Part shown: one piece after another, positions 60,573-64,000 of the stretch | How the letters are laid out: each line of letters starts with the position of its first letter | Position numbering within the stretch: position 1 is the stretch's first letter | Assembly (NCBI RefSeq): GCF_000145215.1 | Contig: NC_014392.1 | Location: 2,240,001 to 2,304,000 of the forward strand | DNA from: Caldicellulosiruptor obsidiansis OB47 | GTDB taxonomy: Bacteria; Bacillota; Thermoanaerobacteria; Caldicellulosiruptorales; Caldicellulosiruptoraceae | Direction of reading: 5' to 3' | DNA: 64,000 nucleotides | Notes under the pieces: model-generated | What the model saw: only the letters and a program-made list of their open reading frames with translations | Databases searched by the model: none | Told to the model about the DNA's origin: nothing | Program-made: the position numbers and the translations under genes

Positions 60573-62027
60573 GTGAAGCTTGATTTTAAAGCTATTAAAA
60601 GTTCATTTAAAACAAGAAAGTTCAAATATGGCGGATACGCTGCTATGCTAACTGCATCTGTTATAGCTATACTGATAGTATTGAACCTTCTTGTGGGACA
60701 AATTCCGGCAAAACTTGATCTTACACACAACAGACTTTATTCACTTTCAAAACCTACAGTTGACCTTTTGAAAAACCTAAAAAAAGATGTTACAATTTAT
60801 GCTCTTTTCCCTACCGGAAATGAAAATCCTGTGATCTCTGAGTTCATACAGAAATATGCTGAGAAATCTTCACATGTAAAGATTAAATACATAGACCCTT
60901 ACAAAAATCCAGGATTTGTTAAAAAGTACGATACAAGCGGTTCTGGCATTGATGAGGGTTCGCTTATTGTCGAAAGCGGAAATAAGTTTAGAGTAATCAA
61001 CAGATACGACATGGTTGATTACTCATATAATGAACAGACAGGTGAATCAAATGTAACAGGTCTTACAATAGAACAAAAACTTACACCTGCAATCTTGTAT
61101 GTTACATCGGACAAAAACCCTGTTTTGTACGAGCTAAAAGGTCATGGAGAGGACACGCTGGTTAGCCTTGGCGTTTCAAGTGAGATTGAGGCTGCAAACT
61201 ATGAAATAAGAGATTTGAATCTTCTTACTGAAAAGAGCGTACCTCAAGATGCAACAGCTGTTGTAGTAATCTCTCCAAAAACAGATATCTCAGACATTGA
61301 GCTAAAAAAATTAAAAGACTATATAAATGGCGGCGGACGTGTAATGTTTTTAATGGATCTATTGAAAGATGAACTCAAAAACTTCAACAGCCTGTTTGAA
61401 AGTTTGGGAGTAAGACTTGAACATGGAATTGTCATGGAAGGTGACAATAACTACAACGCAGGAAATCCTGTGTGGATACTGCCAAAGCTTGAATCACACG
61501 ATATTGTAAACCCAATTGATATTAACAACATGTATATGCTCATACCAAATGCTCAGCCAATTGTTGAAACAAAGTTCAAGAAAAGAACAATCACCATCGA
61601 AAAACTTCTTACAACAACATCTAATTCTTGGCTCAGAAAAGATTTGAACTCAACATCGCTTAACAAAGAAAAAGGTGATGAGAGCGGTCCGTTTACTCTT
61701 GCTGTTGCTATTACTGATAAAGCAGATGCTCTCAATGCAAAATTAAGACCAAGAGATGCAAAAATTGTTATAGTTGGCAACGCAACATTTTTGAACAGTC
61801 AGTTTTCAAAAAGTGTTCCGGGGAATCTGAACTTTGTTATAAATGCTCTCAACTGGCTTCAAGATAAAAAAGATACTTTGCAAATTCAGCCTAAGGATCT
61901 CACAACCTTTAGACTAAATATTAGTACTACCCAGGCTATGATTTGGGCAGCAATCACTGTTATTGGAATACCTATTGTTATTTTGATATTAGGTCTTACA
62001 ATCTGGCTGAGGAGGAGACATCTATGA
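60573..62027 (+). CDS. GldG-like ABC-type auxiliary protein
   Basis: A 484-residue protein with a membrane helix near the start (GYAAMLTASVIAILIVLNLLV), a large extracytoplasmic region of the ABC_transp_aux type (LDLTHNRLYSLSKPTVDLLKNLKKDVTIYALF; LYELKGHGEDTL) and a final helix before LRRRHL. I start it at GTG 60573, which GGGGGAAG precedes; an ATG 27 bases upstream overlaps the permease gene's end. It is the third subunit of the transporter, usually needed for assembly with GldA and GldF. Confidence 0.87.
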   Translation: MKLDFKAIKSSFKTRKFKYGGYAAMLTASVIAILIVLNLLVGQIPAKLDLTHNRLYSLSKPTVDLLKNLKKDVTIYALFPTGNENPVISEFIQKYAEKSSHVKIKYIDPYKNPGFVKKYDTSGSGIDEGSLIVESGNKFRVINRYDMVDYSYNEQTGESNVTGLTIEQKLTPAILYVTSDKNPVLYELKGHGEDTLVSLGVSSEIEAANYEIRDLNLLTEKSVPQDATAVVVISPKTDISDIELKKLKDYINGGGRVMFLMDLLKDELKNFNSLFESLGVRLEHGIVMEGDNNYNAGNPVWILPKLESHDIVNPIDINNMYMLIPNAQPIVETKFKKRTITIEKLLTTTSNSWLRKDLNSTSLNKEKGDESGPFTLAVAITDKADALNAKLRPRDAKIVIVGNATFLNSQFSKSVPGNLNFVINALNWLQDKKDTLQIQPKDLTTFRLNISTTQAMIWAAITVIGIPIVILILGLTIWLRRRHL

Positions 62028-63466
62028 GAAAGAAAAAAAACAGGCTTTTTACAGCTATATCTGTTCTTTTAATTTTAGTACTTGTAATTGGTGCATATTT
62101 CTACGTAAGCTATATAAATAAAAAAAAGAAAGAGGCTGAAGAAAAAAAGTCTCCATCTACTATATGGATAGCAAACTTTGACAGAAATAAGATTACAAAG
62201 ATTGATATCAAGCACGATGATATTCACCTTGTGCTTGAAAAAGTCAAAAACAAGTGGATTGTAAATGGAATCAATAACCCTCTTTATTTTGACCAAGACA
62301 AGATAGACGACATAGCATTTTCGTGTGCCCAAATGACAGCCGAAAAAATAGCTGACACTAACCCTAAAGACCTCAAAAAATACGGGCTTGACAATCCAAA
62401 ATCAATTGTTGAGGCAACTTTCAGCGACGGGAAAAAAGTCACATTTTATCTTGGTTCTGAAACGCCAATAACTTCCACTTATTATTTAATGAAAAAAGGC
62501 GACCCAAAAGTCTATGTTGTGTGGACAAACCACGCAGAAAACTTTACTGTAAAACCTCAGAAGCTTTTGAGTGTCAAAATACCAGAAATAGATACGCAAA
62601 ATATTACCTATGTCAAACTTGTCAGAAAAGGTCAGCCTACAATTGAAATTAAAAAAGTTGATGAAAAGAATAAAGAAGATAATGAATGGAAATATTATGT
62701 GAGACTCTGGAACCTTGTTCAGCCATACAGCCAGCCAGTGGGAGTCGCAAGCGATAAGTTTTCAGAGTTCATTGAAAATGTTCCAAACTTCAGTCCTGAA
62801 GACATTGTAGGCGAAGATGTTTACAATCCTAAGTACGGACTGCAGTCACCAAGAATTGAGCTCATCGTAAAGGATAACAAAAATACTTTGCATCTTTTTG
62901 TGGGTAACAATGTAGATGATTCAACTGTTTACTGTAAAATGGCAGACTCAAAAGTTGTATTTACAATGTCAACTTATAAGACTGAATTCATGAACACCAT
63001 AAAACCATTTGACCTTATCGAAAAGTTTGCCTATATTGTAAACATCGATTATGTTGACAAGATTGAAATCTTTACTAAAGAGAAGAAACATACACTTATA
63101 CTTGATAAAAAGCTTATTAAAAAAGCTACAAGCGAAGAAGAATCTGATGAGTACAAATACAATTTCCAGGCTGACGGAAGAAAGATTGATGAAGATACTT
63201 TCAAAAAGTTCTATCAGGAAATCATTGGTCTTTTAATTGACGGTGAAAATGACAAAAAACCGACAGGCACACCTGAGGTCACTATGAAGTTCTATCTTGT
63301 CAACAAAAAGGTTGATGTGATGGAGTACATTCCTTACAACGACGACTTTTACATGGTTGTTCGAAATGGAAAGTCTGACTTTGTGATTGCAAAAGAACAG
63401 GTTCAAAAGATGCTGAAAGATTTAGAAGACTTGGTTGCAGGCAAGTACAAACCGCCTGAAAACTAA
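62024..63466 (+). CDS. DUF4340 domain protein
   Basis: A 480-residue membrane-anchored protein. A single N-terminal helix (LFTAISVLLILVLVIGAYFYV) is followed by repeats of the DUF4340 type, each with a pattern like ITKIDIKHDDIHLVLEKVKNKWIVNG and YGLDNPKSIVEATFSDGKKVTFYLG, here about three times. It overlaps gldG by four bases and ends the operon at a terminator. DUF4340 proteins regularly accompany GldFG transporters; their role is not established. The start at ATG 62024 follows GAGGAGG. Confidence 0.87.
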   Translation: MRKKKNRLFTAISVLLILVLVIGAYFYVSYINKKKKEAEEKKSPSTIWIANFDRNKITKIDIKHDDIHLVLEKVKNKWIVNGINNPLYFDQDKIDDIAFSCAQMTAEKIADTNPKDLKKYGLDNPKSIVEATFSDGKKVTFYLGSETPITSTYYLMKKGDPKVYVVWTNHAENFTVKPQKLLSVKIPEIDTQNITYVKLVRKGQPTIEIKKVDEKNKEDNEWKYYVRLWNLVQPYSQPVGVASDKFSEFIENVPNFSPEDIVGEDVYNPKYGLQSPRIELIVKDNKNTLHLFVGNNVDDSTVYCKMADSKVVFTMSTYKTEFMNTIKPFDLIEKFAYIVNIDYVDKIEIFTKEKKHTLILDKKLIKKATSEEESDEYKYNFQADGRKIDEDTFKKFYQEIIGLLIDGENDKKPTGTPEVTMKFYLVNKKVDVMEYIPYNDDFYMVVRNGKSDFVIAKEQVQKMLKDLEDLVAGKYKPPEN

Positions 63467-63479
63467 AAGTTTAAAACAG

Positions 63480-63518
63480 TAAGGCTGTCGAAACATTACG
63501 ACAGCCTTTGTTTTTATT
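63480..63518 (+). terminator. Intrinsic terminator of the Gld-type operon
   Basis: AAGGCTGTCG pairs with CGACAGCCTT around an eight-base loop, followed by TGTTTTTATTT. Confidence 0.85.
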
Positions 63519-63635
63519 TATATGTAATGTATTTTTGCTTAATATCTTTATATCATTTTTAGTTTTTTGATATTGTATGTGCACCTGCTAATAAATTAAA
63601 ATGAATAATGTATATAAAAACGATAGTTATTTTAA

Positions 63636-64000
<365 letters not shown>

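Overview
The window is low-GC DNA with strong Gram-positive signals: AAGGAGG-type ribosome-binding sites, sigma-A promoters, U-tailed terminators, a two-TM AraC regulator, S-layer-homology (SLH) proteins, and an mbl–flhO–flhP order like that of Bacillus subtilis. Many genes for plant-polysaccharide use, together with archaeal-type split glutamate synthase genes, suggest a thermophilic, plant-biomass-degrading Firmicute such as Caldicellulosiruptor. The genus is an inference from gene content; no database was searched.

Layout. (1) 1–8,030 is an accessory region. Two IS256-family copies lie in the same orientation, the second one dead. Between them sit an ADP-ribosyltransferase-like toxin gene, a LexA-boxed Y-family DNA polymerase and a membrane-anchored Nudix-like protein. 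After the second copy comes a wrecked HigBA toxin–antitoxin locus that keeps a perfect promoter and operator. (2) 8,033–12,079 holds glmM, a glmS ribozyme, glmS and an iron-sulfur flavoprotein, the amino-sugar branch of wall synthesis. (3) 12,224–28,739 concerns sugar use: a CE12-type esterase, MFS and AEC transporters, an unusual transketolase, a sensor-type AraC regulator beside an extracytoplasmic binding protein and two permeases, TIM-barrel isomerases, an aldo/keto reductase and a Gfo/Idh oxidoreductase. (4) 28,938–38,156 is cell surface: rod-binding protein, FlhP, FlhO, Mbl, a CtpA-type protease and two SLH proteins. (5) 38,193–42,575 holds a tRNA-dihydrouridine synthase, a fused and frameshifted MNT–HEPN gene, TraX and a YtrA-type GntR/ABC operon. 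(6) 42,765–47,137 holds a beta-propeller lyase-like protein and a GH3 glycosidase. (7) 47,479–54,850 holds lactate permease, an HD hydrolase and a five-gene split glutamate synthase. (8) 55,200–58,560 holds a cupin, a manganese-type (yybP-ykoY) riboswitch in front of a gutted P-type ATPase, a CaCA exchanger and a heptad-repeat coiled coil. (9) 58,742–63,466 is a Gld-type ABC operon ending in a DUF4340 protein, followed by the start of a GH2 beta-galactosidase cut by the window edge.

The most unusual material is the decayed conflict loci (HigBA, MNT–HEPN, ART, 2TM-Nudix) and the riboswitch whose target ATPase has lost its middle. I found no CRISPR array, rRNA or tRNA gene.
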